64,000 nucleotides of DNA from Leucobacter muris (GCF_004028235.1 NZ_CP035037.1:2976001-3040000), one strand, 5' to 3'. Positions 32,865-42,328 are shown, numbered from the stretch's first letter. Notes: generated by a model from the sequence alone, not told the origin. A program made the numbers and translations.

Positions 32865-33563
32865 TCAGGCGACGGGGCGCGCGGCGGCCTGCCGCATCTC
32901 GACGGCGTCGAGGATCGCCGAGATGCCGGCGCGGTAGACGGTCATGCCGTCCATCGCGAGCAGGGCGTCGCGGTGCTCGTTGACGAGCGGGTACTCGGTG
33001 AGGTTGATCGACCCGAAGGTGCTGATCCACGGCTCGGAGCCGTCGCGCGCGGCGGTGGGGTTGCGCAGCACGTCGTGGGCGAGGGCCGAGCTCTGCGAGA
33101 GCGCGAAGCCCGAGATCGCGGCGTAGGCGCGCAGCAGCTCCGCGTCGCGCAGACCGCTCTCGGCGAGCATCTCGAGCATGAACTCGACGGCCGAGGTGTC
33201 GCCCGGGCCGACGGGGTCGATGATCGCGCCCTCGGCGCCGATGGAGGGGTACTCGAGGGCGAGTTCGGCCGTGCGCATCAGGTGGGTCTCGAGGCGCTGC
33301 CGCCAGCTGCCCGAGCTCGCGCGCCCCGCGTCGGTGGCCCAGCCGGTGATGCGGTCGAGCGCGGCGCGGGTGAGTTCGTCCTTGTTGCGGAAGTGCCGGT
33401 ACATCGCCGTCGCATCGACCCCGAGCGCCTCGCCGAGGCGCTTGAAGGTGATCCGGGTGTGCGGCTCGTCGCGGGCCAGCCCCAGCATCGCGTCGACGAT
33501 CATGCGCCGATCCAGCCGCACGCGGCGCGCGCCAGCCGTCTGCTCCGTCGCAGCCTCCACCAT
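32865..33563 (-). CDS. TetR/AcrR-family transcriptional regulator
   Basis: 232-residue repressor with an N-terminal HTH (about residues 20-65; ITFKRLGEALGVDATAMYRH) and a helical C-terminal domain of the TetR_C type, including LEYPSIGAEGA. It diverges from the amidohydrolase/peptide-ABC operon. A perfect palindrome overlapping that operon's -35 (33640-33658) is its probable operator. Architecture and neighbour type match the second TetR gene at 41481-42233, indicating paralogy of the two modules. Confidence 0.88.
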   Translation of the reverse strand: MVEAATEQTAGARRVRLDRRMIVDAMLGLARDEPHTRITFKRLGEALGVDATAMYRHFRNKDELTRAALDRITGWATDAGRASSGSWRQRLETHLMRTAELALEYPSIGAEGAIIDPVGPGDTSAVEFMLEMLAESGLRDAELLRAYAAISGFALSQSSALAHDVLRNPTAARDGSEPWISTFGSINLTEYPLVNEHRDALLAMDGMTVYRAGISAILDAVEMRQAAARPVA

Positions 33564-33639
33564 CTCGACTCCCGTCGTTCGGATTCCTCACACCAGTGTA
33601 GGCGTCGGAAACACCCCCGTCATCGTTCTGTCAACGTTC

Positions 33640-33680
33640 ATGTCAATCTAATTGACATTGCCGGCCTATGCTCCTACTGT
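33640..33680 (+). promoter_or_regulatory. Promoter with perfect TetR-type operator for the amidohydrolase/peptide ABC operon
   Basis: Perfect inverted repeat ATGTCAAT-CTA-ATTGACAT at 33640-33658. Its right arm contains the -35 TTGACA (33652-33657), followed after 17 nt by TACTGT (33675-33680). A repressor bound here would block RNA polymerase. The region lies between the TetR gene and the operon. A second TGTCAA at 33629-33634 on the same side may extend the site. Confidence 0.75.
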
Positions 33681-33718
33681 TGCAGCACGGATCGATGACG
33701 ATACCCCAGGAGGCACCG

Positions 33719-35446
33719 GTGACCCACACCCCGCAAGCAGACGTCGTGTTCGAGAACGGCTGGATCTACACCGGCACGGAGGCCCGCCCCCGGCGCGGCG
33801 CACTCGCGATCGCCGACGGCCGCATCCTCAGCACCGACCCCGACGAGGTCGCCCGCCTCGCCGAAACCGCCGCCGAGCGCATCGACCTCGCGGGCCGCCT
33901 GCTCATCCCCGGCTTCCAGGACGCGCACGTGCACCCCGTCAGCGCCGGCATCGAGCTCCTGAGCTGCAACCTCACCGAGTGCGACACCGCCGACGACGCG
34001 CTCGCCACCATCGCCGCCTACGCCGAGGCCCACCCCGAGCTCGACTGGATCCTCGGCGCCGGCTGGTCGATGGACTCCTTCCCCGGCGGCACCCCCACCC
34101 GCCGGATGCTCGATGCCGTCGTGCCCGACCGACCCGTCTTCCTCGAGAACCGCGACCACCACGGCGCCTGGTTCAACACGCGCGCCGCCGAACTCGCGGG
34201 CATCGACGCGAACACCCCCGACCCGGCCGACGGCCGCTTCGAGCGCGAGACCGACGGCACCCCGGCCGGCACCGCCCACGAGGGCGCGATGGGCCTCTTC
34301 GACCGCGTGCGCCCCCGCGCCACCCAGCAGAAGGCCTACGCCGGCCTGCTCGCCGCGCAGGAGCACCTCGTGTCGTTCGGCATCACCGCCTGGCAGGACG
34401 CCGCCGTCGGCGAGTTCATGGGCAGCCCCGACACCGTGCCCGTCTACCGGCGCGCCGCGGCCGACGGCACCCTCAAGGTGCGGGTGCGCGGCGCGCAGTG
34501 GTGGAACCGCGAAGACGGCGACGCCCAGCTCGAACCGATCCTGGCCCGCCGCGACGAGGCCGCCGCCGAGTGCGACCCCGACCGCCTCTCGCTCGGCTCG
34601 GTCAAGGTGATGGTCGACGGCGTCGCCGAGAACTTCACCGCGGCCATGCACGACTGCTACCTCGACCACCACGGGCGCGCCACCGACAACCGCGGCATCT
34701 CGTTCTTCGACGCGCGGCAGATGGCCGACTTCGTCACCGCGCTCGATCGCGAGGGCGTGCAGGTGCACTTCCACGCGCTCGGCGACCGCGCCGTCACCGA
34801 CGCGCTCGACGCGCTCGACCAGGCCCTCTCAACCAACGGCCCCACCGACAACCGCCACCACCTCGCGCACCTGCAGGTCGTGCGCTCCGAGGACGTCGCC
34901 CGCTTCGCCCCGCTCGGCGCCACCGCCAACATGCAGGCGCTGTGGGCGTGCCACGAGGACCAGCTCGACGAGCTCACGCTCCCCTTCCTCGCCGGCGACG
35001 CCGAGGCGCACCACTACCCCTTCGGCGAACTCGCCGCGACCGGGGCCGCGCTCGCAGCGGGCAGCGACTGGCCCGTGTCGAGCCCCGACCCGATCGCGGC
35101 CATCCACGTCGCCGTGAACCGGGTCGCGCCGGGCGCGCAGCGCCCGCCCCTCGGCCCGGAGCACCAGAAGCTCGCCCTCGCGCAGGCCCTCGACGCCTAC
35201 ACGCAGGGCACCGCCCGCATCAACCATCTCGATCACGCGACCGGCCGACTCGTGCCCGGCTACTACGCCGACCTCGCCATCGTCGACCGCAACCTCTTCG
35301 AACTGCCCGCGGAGCAGATCGGCGGCGCCGTCGTCGACGAGACCTGGATCGGCGGCGAGCGCGTCTACTCGCGCGCCGAGGGCTCGGATCCGATCGCGGC
35401 GGCGCAGCGCGCCCCGCAGCTCGACGCGACGGGCGCAGAGGCGTGA
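33719..35446 (+). CDS. YtcJ-like metal-dependent amidohydrolase
   Basis: 575-residue amidohydrolase-superfamily enzyme. Seen: LIPGFQDAHVHPVSAGIELL (metal motif), LGSVKVMVDGVAENFTAAM with the metal-bridging Lys, QVHFHALGDRAVTDALDAL, HHLAHLQVV, and the catalytic Asp in GSDWPVSSPDP. The GTG at 33719 is preferred because CAGGAGG lies 6 nt upstream; a frame from 33668 overlaps the promoter. First gene of a TetR-controlled operon whose next gene (binding protein) starts in its stop codon. Related to the enzyme at 25225. Probably cleaves an amide or ester of an imported compound. Confidence 0.88.
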   Translation: MTHTPQADVVFENGWIYTGTEARPRRGALAIADGRILSTDPDEVARLAETAAERIDLAGRLLIPGFQDAHVHPVSAGIELLSCNLTECDTADDALATIAAYAEAHPELDWILGAGWSMDSFPGGTPTRRMLDAVVPDRPVFLENRDHHGAWFNTRAAELAGIDANTPDPADGRFERETDGTPAGTAHEGAMGLFDRVRPRATQQKAYAGLLAAQEHLVSFGITAWQDAAVGEFMGSPDTVPVYRRAAADGTLKVRVRGAQWWNREDGDAQLEPILARRDEAAAECDPDRLSLGSVKVMVDGVAENFTAAMHDCYLDHHGRATDNRGISFFDARQMADFVTALDREGVQVHFHALGDRAVTDALDALDQALSTNGPTDNRHHLAHLQVVRSEDVARFAPLGATANMQALWACHEDQLDELTLPFLAGDAEAHHYPFGELAATGAALAAGSDWPVSSPDPIAAIHVAVNRVAPGAQRPPLGPEHQKLALAQALDAYTQGTARINHLDHATGRLVPGYYADLAIVDRNLFELPAEQIGGAVVDETWIGGERVYSRAEGSDPIAAAQRAPQLDATGAEA

Positions 35447-37149
35447 CGGGCCGGATCCCCGGGGCCGGCGGCGCACCCGCACCCGACCGCACTCACGCGA
35501 CAGGCCGCCGCGCGCGATCCCGAACCGCCCGGCTGCTCGCGGCCGCGGGCGTCGGCGCCCTCGCCATCGGCGCACTCGCGGGCTGCGGCCAGAGCGCCGT
35601 CGGCCGCGACGCCGGCACCTTCGAGCTGACCGCCCATACGCCCCAGCCCGCGGGCGACATCGACTCCTTCACCTGGGCGCTCGCCACCGAGCCGTACTCC
35701 CTCGACCCCGCCTACGCCTTCGACTACGCCGACAACACGGTGCTCTCGAACATGTGCGAGTCGCTGCTGCGCTGGAACTCCGACCTGTCGCAGTCGCCCG
35801 GCCTCGCCACCGCGGTCGACCACCCCGACCCGCTGAGCTGGGTCTACACGATCCGCGAGGGCGTGCGGTTCCACGACGGCACCCCGATGACCCCGAACGA
35901 CGTGGTCGTGTCGCTGAGCCGGCACCTCGACCCCGAGGTCGCCTCGTTCTGGTACGACAGCTTCAAGAACGTCGACACGATCGAGCAGACCGGCGAGCAC
36001 GAGGTGACCGTGCGCACCGTCGTGCCCGACTCTCAGTTCAACCAGCTCATGTCGGCCGCCCCCGGCGTGATCCAGTCGGCGCAGAGCACCGAGCAGGCCG
36101 GCGCCGACTACGGCAACCAGTCCACCGGCGTGAACTGCTCCGGCCCCTTCTCGTTCGGCGAGTGGCGGGCCGGCGAGTCGATCACCCTCGAGCGATTCGA
36201 CGACTACTGGGATCCCGACCTTCGGGCGAAGGCCGAGCAGATGACCTTCGTCGTGCTGAACGACCCCAACGCACGCGTCAACGCCCTGCAGACCGGCGAG
36301 ATCGACGGCGCGTGGACGATCCCGAGCAATGCGATCGACGTGCTGCGCGCGAGCGACACCGGCTCCGTCTACTTCGGCACCAACGCGACCGTGCAGAGCC
36401 TCATCGTCTCCGACATGGAGGGCCCGCTCGGCGACGCTCGCGTGCGTCAGGCCCTCACCATGTCCATCGACCGGGAGGCGCTGGTGCGCGCGGCCGTGCA
36501 GGGCTACGGCAGCCCGAGCGACGCCCTCACGTCGGAGTCGGTGTGGATCAACGGCGATCCCGACGCCGTGCGCGAGGCCTTCGACGACCTGCCCGACCAC
36601 GACTACGACCTCGAAGCCGCCCGCGAACTCGTGAGGGAGGCCGGAGCCGAGGGCGCGAAGATCACCTACGTCACCGCCTCGCTCGACTCGTCGTTCGACG
36701 TGATCTCGCAGGCCGTCGCGTCGGCGGGCCGCGAGATCGGTCTCGACATCGAGATCGAGACACGCACCCCGAACGCCTACACGCTGCTGTTCTCCGACCC
36801 CACCGCCATCGAGGGCGTCGACCTGTTCGCCACTACCTGGTACCTGTCGAGCACCGACCCCCTCGAGATGTACGCGGTGATCCGCACGGGCGAGTTCTCC
36901 AACTACGGGCAGTGGTCGAACCCCGAGTTCGACGACGTCGTGAACCGGGCGCTGCAGACCGACGACGCGGGCGAGCGCTCGTTCCTCTCGGCCGAAGCGC
37001 AGCGCATCGCCAGCGAGGAACTGCCCTGGATCCCGCTGATCGACCTGCCCACCACCCTGTGGATGGGTGATCGGATCACGGGCGTCGACCCGTCCATCTC
37101 CTACATGTACTACCCCTGGGCCGCGACGATCGGAAGGGCCGAGCGATGA
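35443..37149 (+). CDS. Peptide/oligopeptide-type ABC transporter substrate-binding lipoprotein
   Basis: 568-residue family 5 solute-binding protein. Start GTG 35443 overlaps the amidohydrolase stop (GTGA). Seen: a signal with lipobox LAGC (GALAGCGQ), then EPYSLDPAYAFDYADNTVLS, the family signature WVYTIREGVRFHDGTPMTPN and a C-terminal lobe with LDIEIETRTPNAYTLLF. It is clearly homologous to the binding protein at 48552-50192: both have NMCESL near the same place and an STGV-C-GPF segment. The ligand is a peptide or peptide-like amide. First transport gene of the dpp-type module. Confidence 0.9.
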   Translation: MTGRIPGAGGAPAPDRTHATGRRARSRTARLLAAAGVGALAIGALAGCGQSAVGRDAGTFELTAHTPQPAGDIDSFTWALATEPYSLDPAYAFDYADNTVLSNMCESLLRWNSDLSQSPGLATAVDHPDPLSWVYTIREGVRFHDGTPMTPNDVVVSLSRHLDPEVASFWYDSFKNVDTIEQTGEHEVTVRTVVPDSQFNQLMSAAPGVIQSAQSTEQAGADYGNQSTGVNCSGPFSFGEWRAGESITLERFDDYWDPDLRAKAEQMTFVVLNDPNARVNALQTGEIDGAWTIPSNAIDVLRASDTGSVYFGTNATVQSLIVSDMEGPLGDARVRQALTMSIDREALVRAAVQGYGSPSDALTSESVWINGDPDAVREAFDDLPDHDYDLEAARELVREAGAEGAKITYVTASLDSSFDVISQAVASAGREIGLDIEIETRTPNAYTLLFSDPTAIEGVDLFATTWYLSSTDPLEMYAVIRTGEFSNYGQWSNPEFDDVVNRALQTDDAGERSFLSAEAQRIASEELPWIPLIDLPTTLWMGDRITGVDPSISYMYYPWAATIGRAER

Positions 37150-38183
37150 CCGATACCGCAATGGGGGCCGCGCAGACGCGGGCCGTGCGCCTGCAGGAGA
37201 GCGAGGGCCGCGGGCCCGGCCGAGGCGCGCGCACCGCGCGCTTCATCGCCGGCCGCATCGTCGGCCTCATGGCGACGCTGTTCGCCGCCTCGCTCGTGGT
37301 GTTCTTCTCGCGCTTCGTCGTGCCGGGAGACCCCGCGCGCTTCCTGCTGCGCGGCCGCAGCCCGAGCCCCGAGGCCATCGCCGAGGTGACCCGCCAGTAC
37401 GGGCTCGACAAGTCGCCCGTCGAGCAGTACCTCAGCTGGATCGGCGGCGTGCTGCGCGGCGACTTCGGCCGCTCGCTGCAGTACCGCGACGACGTGTCGA
37501 ACGTGCTGCTGCAGCGCCTGCCCGTCACGCTCGAGCTCGTGGCCATGGCCGCGATCCTCATCACCGTGCTGGGCCTCGCGGCCGGCATCTTCGCGAGCCT
37601 GAGGCGCGGCCGGTTCGCGGATCGCGCGATCCTCATCACCTCCACCGCGCTCGGCGCGGTGCCGTCGTTCGTGATCGCGATCCTGCTCATCGCCGTCTTC
37701 TCCGTGCAGCTCGGCTGGTTCCCCTCGTTCGGCAGCGGCGACGAGGGGCTCGACCGCTTCGTGCACCTCGTGCTGCCGGCCCTCGCGCTCGGCCTCGCCT
37801 TCGTGGCGCTCGTCGCACGCGTCACCCGATCCTCGATGAACGAGCAGTTCGTGCGCGAGCACGTCGAGGTGGCCACGAGCCGCGGCCTCACGAAGTCGTC
37901 GGTCGTGCTGCGGCACGTGCTGCGCAACGCGATCAGCCCGATCCTGCTCGTGAGCGGCGTACTCGTCGCCGGCCTGCTCGTCTCGAGCGCGATCGTCGAG
38001 CAGACCTTCGGCCTCGCCGGCATCGGCTCGCTGCTCGTGCAGTCGGTCGACCGCCTCGACTTCCCCGTCGTGCAGGCGATCGTGCTCGTGGTGGTCGTGG
38101 CCTTCGTGACCGTCAACACCGTCGTCGACCTCATCCAACCGCTGATCGATCCGCGCATCGCCGCGGGAACGGAGACCCGATGA
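37146..38183 (+). CDS. Peptide ABC transporter permease (DppB-like)
   Basis: 345-residue permease with six helices. Seen: IAGRIVGLMATLFAASLVVF then FVVPGDPARFLLRGRSPS (DppB N-terminal periplasmic signature), YLSWIGGVLRGDFGRSL, and the EAA loop EVATSRGLTKSSVVLRHVL. Starts at ATG 37146 overlapping the binding-protein stop. About 30 extra basic residues precede the first helix. Confidence 0.92.
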   Translation: MTDTAMGAAQTRAVRLQESEGRGPGRGARTARFIAGRIVGLMATLFAASLVVFFSRFVVPGDPARFLLRGRSPSPEAIAEVTRQYGLDKSPVEQYLSWIGGVLRGDFGRSLQYRDDVSNVLLQRLPVTLELVAMAAILITVLGLAAGIFASLRRGRFADRAILITSTALGAVPSFVIAILLIAVFSVQLGWFPSFGSGDEGLDRFVHLVLPALALGLAFVALVARVTRSSMNEQFVREHVEVATSRGLTKSSVVLRHVLRNAISPILLVSGVLVAGLLVSSAIVEQTFGLAGIGSLLVQSVDRLDFPVVQAIVLVVVVAFVTVNTVVDLIQPLIDPRIAAGTETR

Positions 38184-39094
38184 GCACCGCAGCCAGCCCC
38201 TCGCGCCGCGCAGCGGCCCCGACTCCGTCCGCGCAGCCCGAGGGCACCCGCGCCCTCGCCCTGCCCGTGAAGCCGAAGCGCCGCGGCCTCTTCAGCACCA
38301 CCGGCCGCATCGCCGTCGTGTTCGTCGCGGCCGTGGTGCTCGCCGCGGCCCTCGCGCCGGTCATCGCACCCTACGATCCCGACCACGTCGACCTGCAGAA
38401 CGTGCTCGCCGGGCCCGGCTGGGCGCACTGGCTCGGCACCGACGCGCTCGGCCGCGACCTGCTCACCCGGCTCATGTTCGGGGCGCGCACCTCGCTCATC
38501 GGCCCCCTCATCGTGGTGGTCGGCTCGACCGCGCTGGGTCTCGTGCTCGGCCTCGTCGCCGCCTGGCGCGGCGGCTGGGTCGACGCCGTGCTCTCGCGGG
38601 TCTTCGACTTCCTGTTCTCGTTCCCCGCAATGCTGCTCGCCATGCTCGGCGTCGCCCTCTTCGGCAAGGGGCTGTTCGCCCCCGTGCTCGCCATGACGAT
38701 CGCCTACATCCCCTACGTGGCGCGGCTCACCCGCGGCCTCATCATCACCGAGCGCTCCCGCCCCTACGTGCAGGCCTACCGCGTGCTCGGCTTCCGCAGC
38801 TCGTGGATCGCGTTCACCCGCGTGCTGCCGAACGTCGTGCCCACCGTCGGCGCGCAGTCCACCCTCAACTTCGGCTACGTGCTCGCCGACCTCGCCGCGC
38901 TGTCGTTCATCGGCCTCGGCGTGCAGGCGCCCACCGCCGACTGGGGCTCCATGATCAACGAGAGCCGCGGCGCGCTCATGAGCGGGGCCCTGCTGCCCAC
39001 GTTCGTGCCCGCCGCCGTGGTGGTGCTCGTGGTCGTCGCCATCAACGTGATCGGCGAAGAACTGTCCGACCGAATCGGAGGCAACTTCTCATGA
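38180..39094 (+). CDS. Peptide ABC transporter permease (DppC-like)
   Basis: 304-residue permease partner. Seen: IAPYDPDHVDLQNVLAGPGW, HWLGTDALGRDLLTRLMFGA (DppC hallmark LGTDxxGRD), and the EAA-type loop YVQAYRVLGFRSSWIAFTRV, ending with SFIGLGVQAPTADWGSMI. ATG 38180 overlaps the DppB stop (ATGA). Confidence 0.93.
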   Translation: MSTAASPSRRAAAPTPSAQPEGTRALALPVKPKRRGLFSTTGRIAVVFVAAVVLAAALAPVIAPYDPDHVDLQNVLAGPGWAHWLGTDALGRDLLTRLMFGARTSLIGPLIVVVGSTALGLVLGLVAAWRGGWVDAVLSRVFDFLFSFPAMLLAMLGVALFGKGLFAPVLAMTIAYIPYVARLTRGLIITERSRPYVQAYRVLGFRSSWIAFTRVLPNVVPTVGAQSTLNFGYVLADLAALSFIGLGVQAPTADWGSMINESRGALMSGALLPTFVPAAVVVLVVVAINVIGEELSDRIGGNFS

Positions 39095-40821
39095 CCGCTG
39101 CACCTCGCACTCACGCGCACGCCGCCGGCCGGGCCGGCGGTCCGCTGCTGCGGATCGACGACCTCACGCTGCGCGTACCCAGCCGCGGCCCCCTGCTGCA
39201 CGGCGTCTCCCTGTCGGTCGGCGCCGGCGAGTCGGTCGCCCTCGTCGGCGAGTCCGGATCGGGCAAGTCGCTCACCACCCGGGCCGCACTCGGCCTGTTC
39301 CCCGAGCAGGCCGCACTCACCGGCTCGGTGCGCGTCGCCGGCGTCGACACCGTCACCGACTCCCCCGCCGAACTGCGCGCGATCCGCCGCACCCGCGCGT
39401 CGATGATCTTCCAGGATCCGCGCTCGGGCATCAACCCCGTGCGCACCCTCGGCGACTTCCTCACCGAGACCCTCGTGCGCTGGCACGGCCTCAGCCGCGC
39501 CGACGCCGCCGCCAGGGCGGTCGCCCAGCTCGAACAGGTCGGGCTGCCCCGCGCTTCTGCCTTGCTGGAGCAGTACCCGCACCAGCTGTCGGGCGGCATG
39601 CTGCAGCGCGTGATGATCGCGGCCGCGCTGCTCGACGAGCCCGAGCTGCTGCTCTGCGACGAGCCCACCACCGCGCTCGACGTCACCACGCAGGCCGGCA
39701 TCGTCGAGCTGCTGCGCGAGCAGCAGCAGGCGCGCGGCATGGGAATGCTCTTCATCACCCACGACCTCGGCCTCGCCGCCTCGCTCTGCGAGCGGGTCGT
39801 CGTGCTGCGCGGCGGGCTCGTCGTCGAGGAGGGCGCCACCGAGCGCGTGTTCCGCGCCCCGCGCGAGCAGTACACGCGCGAGCTGCTGGCCGCGACGCCG
39901 CGCATCGAGCTCGACCGGTTCGGGGCGGCGGGCGCGCCGGATACGCAGGCCGCCACCGCGCCCGGCGCGCCCGCGCCTGACGCGCCTGAGCCCGGCGCGC
40001 CGAAGCCCGGGGCGCCCGAGCCTGCGCGGCCCGCGGCCGCGATCCGCGCCGAGAACATCTCGAAGCGCTACCGGGTGCCGGGGCGCGACGACGTGCAGGC
40101 GCTGTCGGGGGTCGGCTTCGAGCTGGCGAGGGGCGGATCGCTCGGCATCGTCGGCGAGTCGGGATCGGGCAAGTCGACGCTCGCCCGCATCATCGTGGGC
40201 CTCGAGGAGCCGAGCTCGGGCACGCTGACCGTCGACGGCGCCGAGCGGCCGCAGCGGGCGCTGAACGCGGCGGAGCGGCGGGCCCTGGCCGCCCACACGC
40301 AGATGGTCTTCCAGGACCCGTATCTCTCGCTCGACCCGCGCATAGCGGTGGGGCGCGCGGTGGCCGACGTGGTGCGGCTGCACCGCGGCGCCTCGCGGTC
40401 CGACGCGGAGCGCGAGGCCGCCGCACTGCTCGAGCGGGTCGGGATCCGCCCCGAGCATTCGGCCGCTCGCCCTCGCGGGCTGTCGGGCGGTCAGCGGCAG
40501 CGCGTCGCGCTCGCGAAGGCGCTCGCCGCGCAGCCGAGCATGCTCGTGCTCGACGAGGCGACGAGCGCGCTCGACGTGTCGGTGCAGGCGCAGGTGCTCG
40601 AGCTCGTCGAGGAGGTGCGCGAGCAGTTCGGCCTCACGATCGTGTTCGTGAGCCACGACCTCGCCGTGGTCTCGCGCGTGTGCGAGGAGACGCTGGTGAT
40701 GCAGCGCGGGCGGGTCGTGGAGCATGGCCGCACGTCGCAGATCCTCGGCGGTCCCCGCGAGGAGTACACGCGCCGCCTGCTCGACTCGCGGCCCGAGCCG
40801 CTGTGGGAGCAGGCGGCGTAG
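39091..40821 (+). CDS. Peptide ABC transporter dual ATP-binding protein (DppD-DppF fusion)
   Basis: 576-residue protein with two complete ATPase domains. The first (about 20-270) has GESGSGKSLTTRAALG, LSGGMLQRVMIAAALL and LLCDEPTTALDVTTQ, as in DppD. The second (about 315-570) has [32 protein letters not shown] and VLDEATSALDVSVQ, as in DppF. A proline/alanine-rich linker of repeated APGAP/EPGAP units joins them (about 288-313). In the paralogous module at 44947-46646 the same two ATPases are separate genes. ATG 39091 overlaps the DppC stop. Last gene before a terminator. Confidence 0.93.
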   Translation: MTAAPRTHAHAAGRAGGPLLRIDDLTLRVPSRGPLLHGVSLSVGAGESVALVGESGSGKSLTTRAALGLFPEQAALTGSVRVAGVDTVTDSPAELRAIRRTRASMIFQDPRSGINPVRTLGDFLTETLVRWHGLSRADAAARAVAQLEQVGLPRASALLEQYPHQLSGGMLQRVMIAAALLDEPELLLCDEPTTALDVTTQAGIVELLREQQQARGMGMLFITHDLGLAASLCERVVVLRGGLVVEEGATERVFRAPREQYTRELLAATPRIELDRFGAAGAPDTQAATAPGAPAPDAPEPGAPKPGAPEPARPAAAIRAENISKRYRVPGRDDVQALSGVGFELARGGSLGIVGESGSGKSTLARIIVGLEEPSSGTLTVDGAERPQRALNAAERRALAAHTQMVFQDPYLSLDPRIAVGRAVADVVRLHRGASRSDAEREAAALLERVGIRPEHSAARPRGLSGGQRQRVALAKALAAQPSMLVLDEATSALDVSVQAQVLELVEEVREQFGLTIVFVSHDLAVVSRVCEETLVMQRGRVVEHGRTSQILGGPREEYTRRLLDSRPEPLWEQAA

Positions 40822-40849
40822 CGGGAGCGGCACGGCGGGGCCGGTTGCT

Positions 40850-40923
40850 GGAATCCGCCCGACTTCCTCTCATCTCCCCGCTCCGATTCGAGGGGTTTCA
40901 TCAGAGGAAGTCGGGCCGATTCC
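40850..40923. terminator. Bidirectional terminator between the two peptide-transport modules
   Basis: 21-nt arms (40850-40870 and 40903-40923) form an inverted repeat with one mismatch; the 32-nt loop has an inner CCCC/GGGG pairing. It ends 1 bp before the stop of the convergent DUF3817 gene. The less GC-rich arm core (GACTTCCTCT / AGAGGAAGTC) differs from typical local sequence. Confidence 0.7.
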
Positions 40924-40924
40924 G

Positions 40925-41380
40925 TCAGCTCTTCGGGATCGGGGGCCCCATCCAGAGCAGCAGCGAGAACACCGCCGTCACACCGGCGACGAGGATCGCG
41001 AGCGCCCACCAGGGGTGCCGCAGCACCCACGCCTGCACCCGCTCGACGAGGGTGCGGGGCGGCTCGCCGCCCGCCCCGAGGCGCCAGCTGCGCCCGAGCT
41101 CGCCTCGACGGTCCAGGACGAGCTCGAAGGGCAGCGTCGCGAACGGCACCACCGCGCTGGCGAGGCCGAGCAGGCCCGTGCCGAACGACCACCGGTCGTT
41201 CACCCACACGAACACGGTGATGACGCAGTAGGAGAGGAACACGAAGCCGTGCACCCCGCCCGCCGGGGAGACGAAGGCGTCGGAGACGCCCGTGCCGCGC
41301 AGCACGAGCGCGGTGATCAGACCCGCCCAGGTGACGAGTTCTGCGAACGCGAAGGTGCGGAAGAGCAGGCGGGGCGACAT
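40925..41380 (-). CDS. DUF3817 domain membrane protein
   Basis: 151-residue membrane protein of unknown function. Seen: LLFRTFAFAELVTWAGLITA, the DUF3817 hallmark VHGFVFLSYCVITVFVW then RWSFGTGLLGLASAVVPF, and an added C-terminal helix after a hydrophilic region. ATG 41380 is chosen over GTG 41401: a TAGCTT -10 lies exactly 7 nt upstream (leaderless), while a GGGAGG so close to the ATG would be too near to act as a ribosome site. Convergent with the ABC operon. Confidence 0.82.
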   Translation of the reverse strand: MSPRLLFRTFAFAELVTWAGLITALVLRGTGVSDAFVSPAGGVHGFVFLSYCVITVFVWVNDRWSFGTGLLGLASAVVPFATLPFELVLDRRGELGRSWRLGAGGEPPRTLVERVQAWVLRHPWWALAILVAGVTAVFSLLLWMGPPIPKS

Positions 41381-41393
41381 ACCTCCCAAGCTA
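41381..41393 (-). promoter_or_regulatory. Leaderless promoter -10 of the DUF3817 gene
   Basis: TAGCTT on the minus strand (41393-41388) followed by 7 nt and ATG 41380. It decides the start in favour of the shorter protein. Confidence 0.45.
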
Positions 41394-41480
41394 TCGATCA
41401 CCGCCTGGGAGAGCGGCGAACGGGTTGAGCACTCGGCGACCTGCCGCGAGGGGACCGGGCCGCGTCGGCGGTGAACCCCC

Positions 41481-42233
41481 TCAGCCCGCGTCGGCGCCGT
41501 CCGTCCCGGGATCCGCGGACGCCGTCCCCGTGTCGACCCGTCGCGGATCGGTCGCCGACCCCGCCGCCGCGTCGGCCTTTCGCGCGATGCTCTGGAGCAG
41601 CAGGTCCAGGCCCAGTTCGAAGACCGACGGGTCGTCGATGGCGGGAATGTGCGGAGCCAGCTCGAAGATCGTCGGGTACTTCCTCGGCGAGACGTGGTGG
41701 TAGTCCTCCCTCCAGGCTGCTTTATCGGCCTCGCGCGTCGCCTCGGGCAGCGACATGAACGCCGCCTCCTCGTACGCGAACGCCAGCACCCACTCGGAGA
41801 TCACCCGGTAGAGCACCGCCGCGTCCTCGTCGCTGAATCCAGCGCGCCGAAGAGTGGAGAGGAAGTTCTCGACTCCCTGGAACTCGTACTGGCTTCGGGA
41901 GGTTCGCGCCATGACGAAGGAACCCACTCGGGGCGAGTTGTAGTGCGCCGCGCGCAGACGGAGGCAGAGGTCGCGCAGCGAGACCAACCAATCGGGATCG
42001 GGCGTGAACGTCTTCATCGCGTCTTCGTTGAGACGATCCACGAGCGCGAGGGTCAGCTCGTTCTTGTCGCGGAAGTGCCGGTATATCGCCGAGGGGTGCA
42101 CCCCCAGCTCGGCGCCGAGGCGGCGAAACGTGAGCGCATCGCCCCCCGATTCCTCGACGATCCTGATCGACGCGTCGACGATCCTCCGCCGGCTCAGTAC
42201 GCCGCGCGTCTTCCCCCGTTTGGTTCCGTCCAT
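41481..42233 (-). CDS. TetR/AcrR-family transcriptional regulator
   Basis: 250-residue repressor. HTH at about residues 15-60 (LTFRRLGAELGVHPSAIYRH), then a helical ligand-binding domain with FVMARTSRSQYEFQGVENFL, ending in an acidic disordered tail rich in Asp/Ala/Thr. GGAG precedes ATG 42233. It lies downstream of the glycerate kinase gene (95 bp) on the same strand as the peptide-transport module it presumably controls. Similar in organisation to the TetR at 32865. An operator candidate is the imperfect palindrome overlapping the -35 of the transport operon (50285-50300). Confidence 0.85.
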   Translation of the reverse strand: MDGTKRGKTRGVLSRRRIVDASIRIVEESGGDALTFRRLGAELGVHPSAIYRHFRDKNELTLALVDRLNEDAMKTFTPDPDWLVSLRDLCLRLRAAHYNSPRVGSFVMARTSRSQYEFQGVENFLSTLRRAGFSDEDAAVLYRVISEWVLAFAYEEAAFMSLPEATREADKAAWREDYHHVSPRKYPTIFELAPHIPAIDDPSVFELGLDLLLQSIARKADAAAGSATDPRRVDTGTASADPGTDGADAG

Positions 42234-42328
42234 AAGTCTCCTCGATGCCCCCCTGCGTTCATAAACCTATCCTGATGTGTTCTCGCGGGCTTCCGGTCGG
42301 CGGCGCGTCGAGCACCGGACCGCACTGG

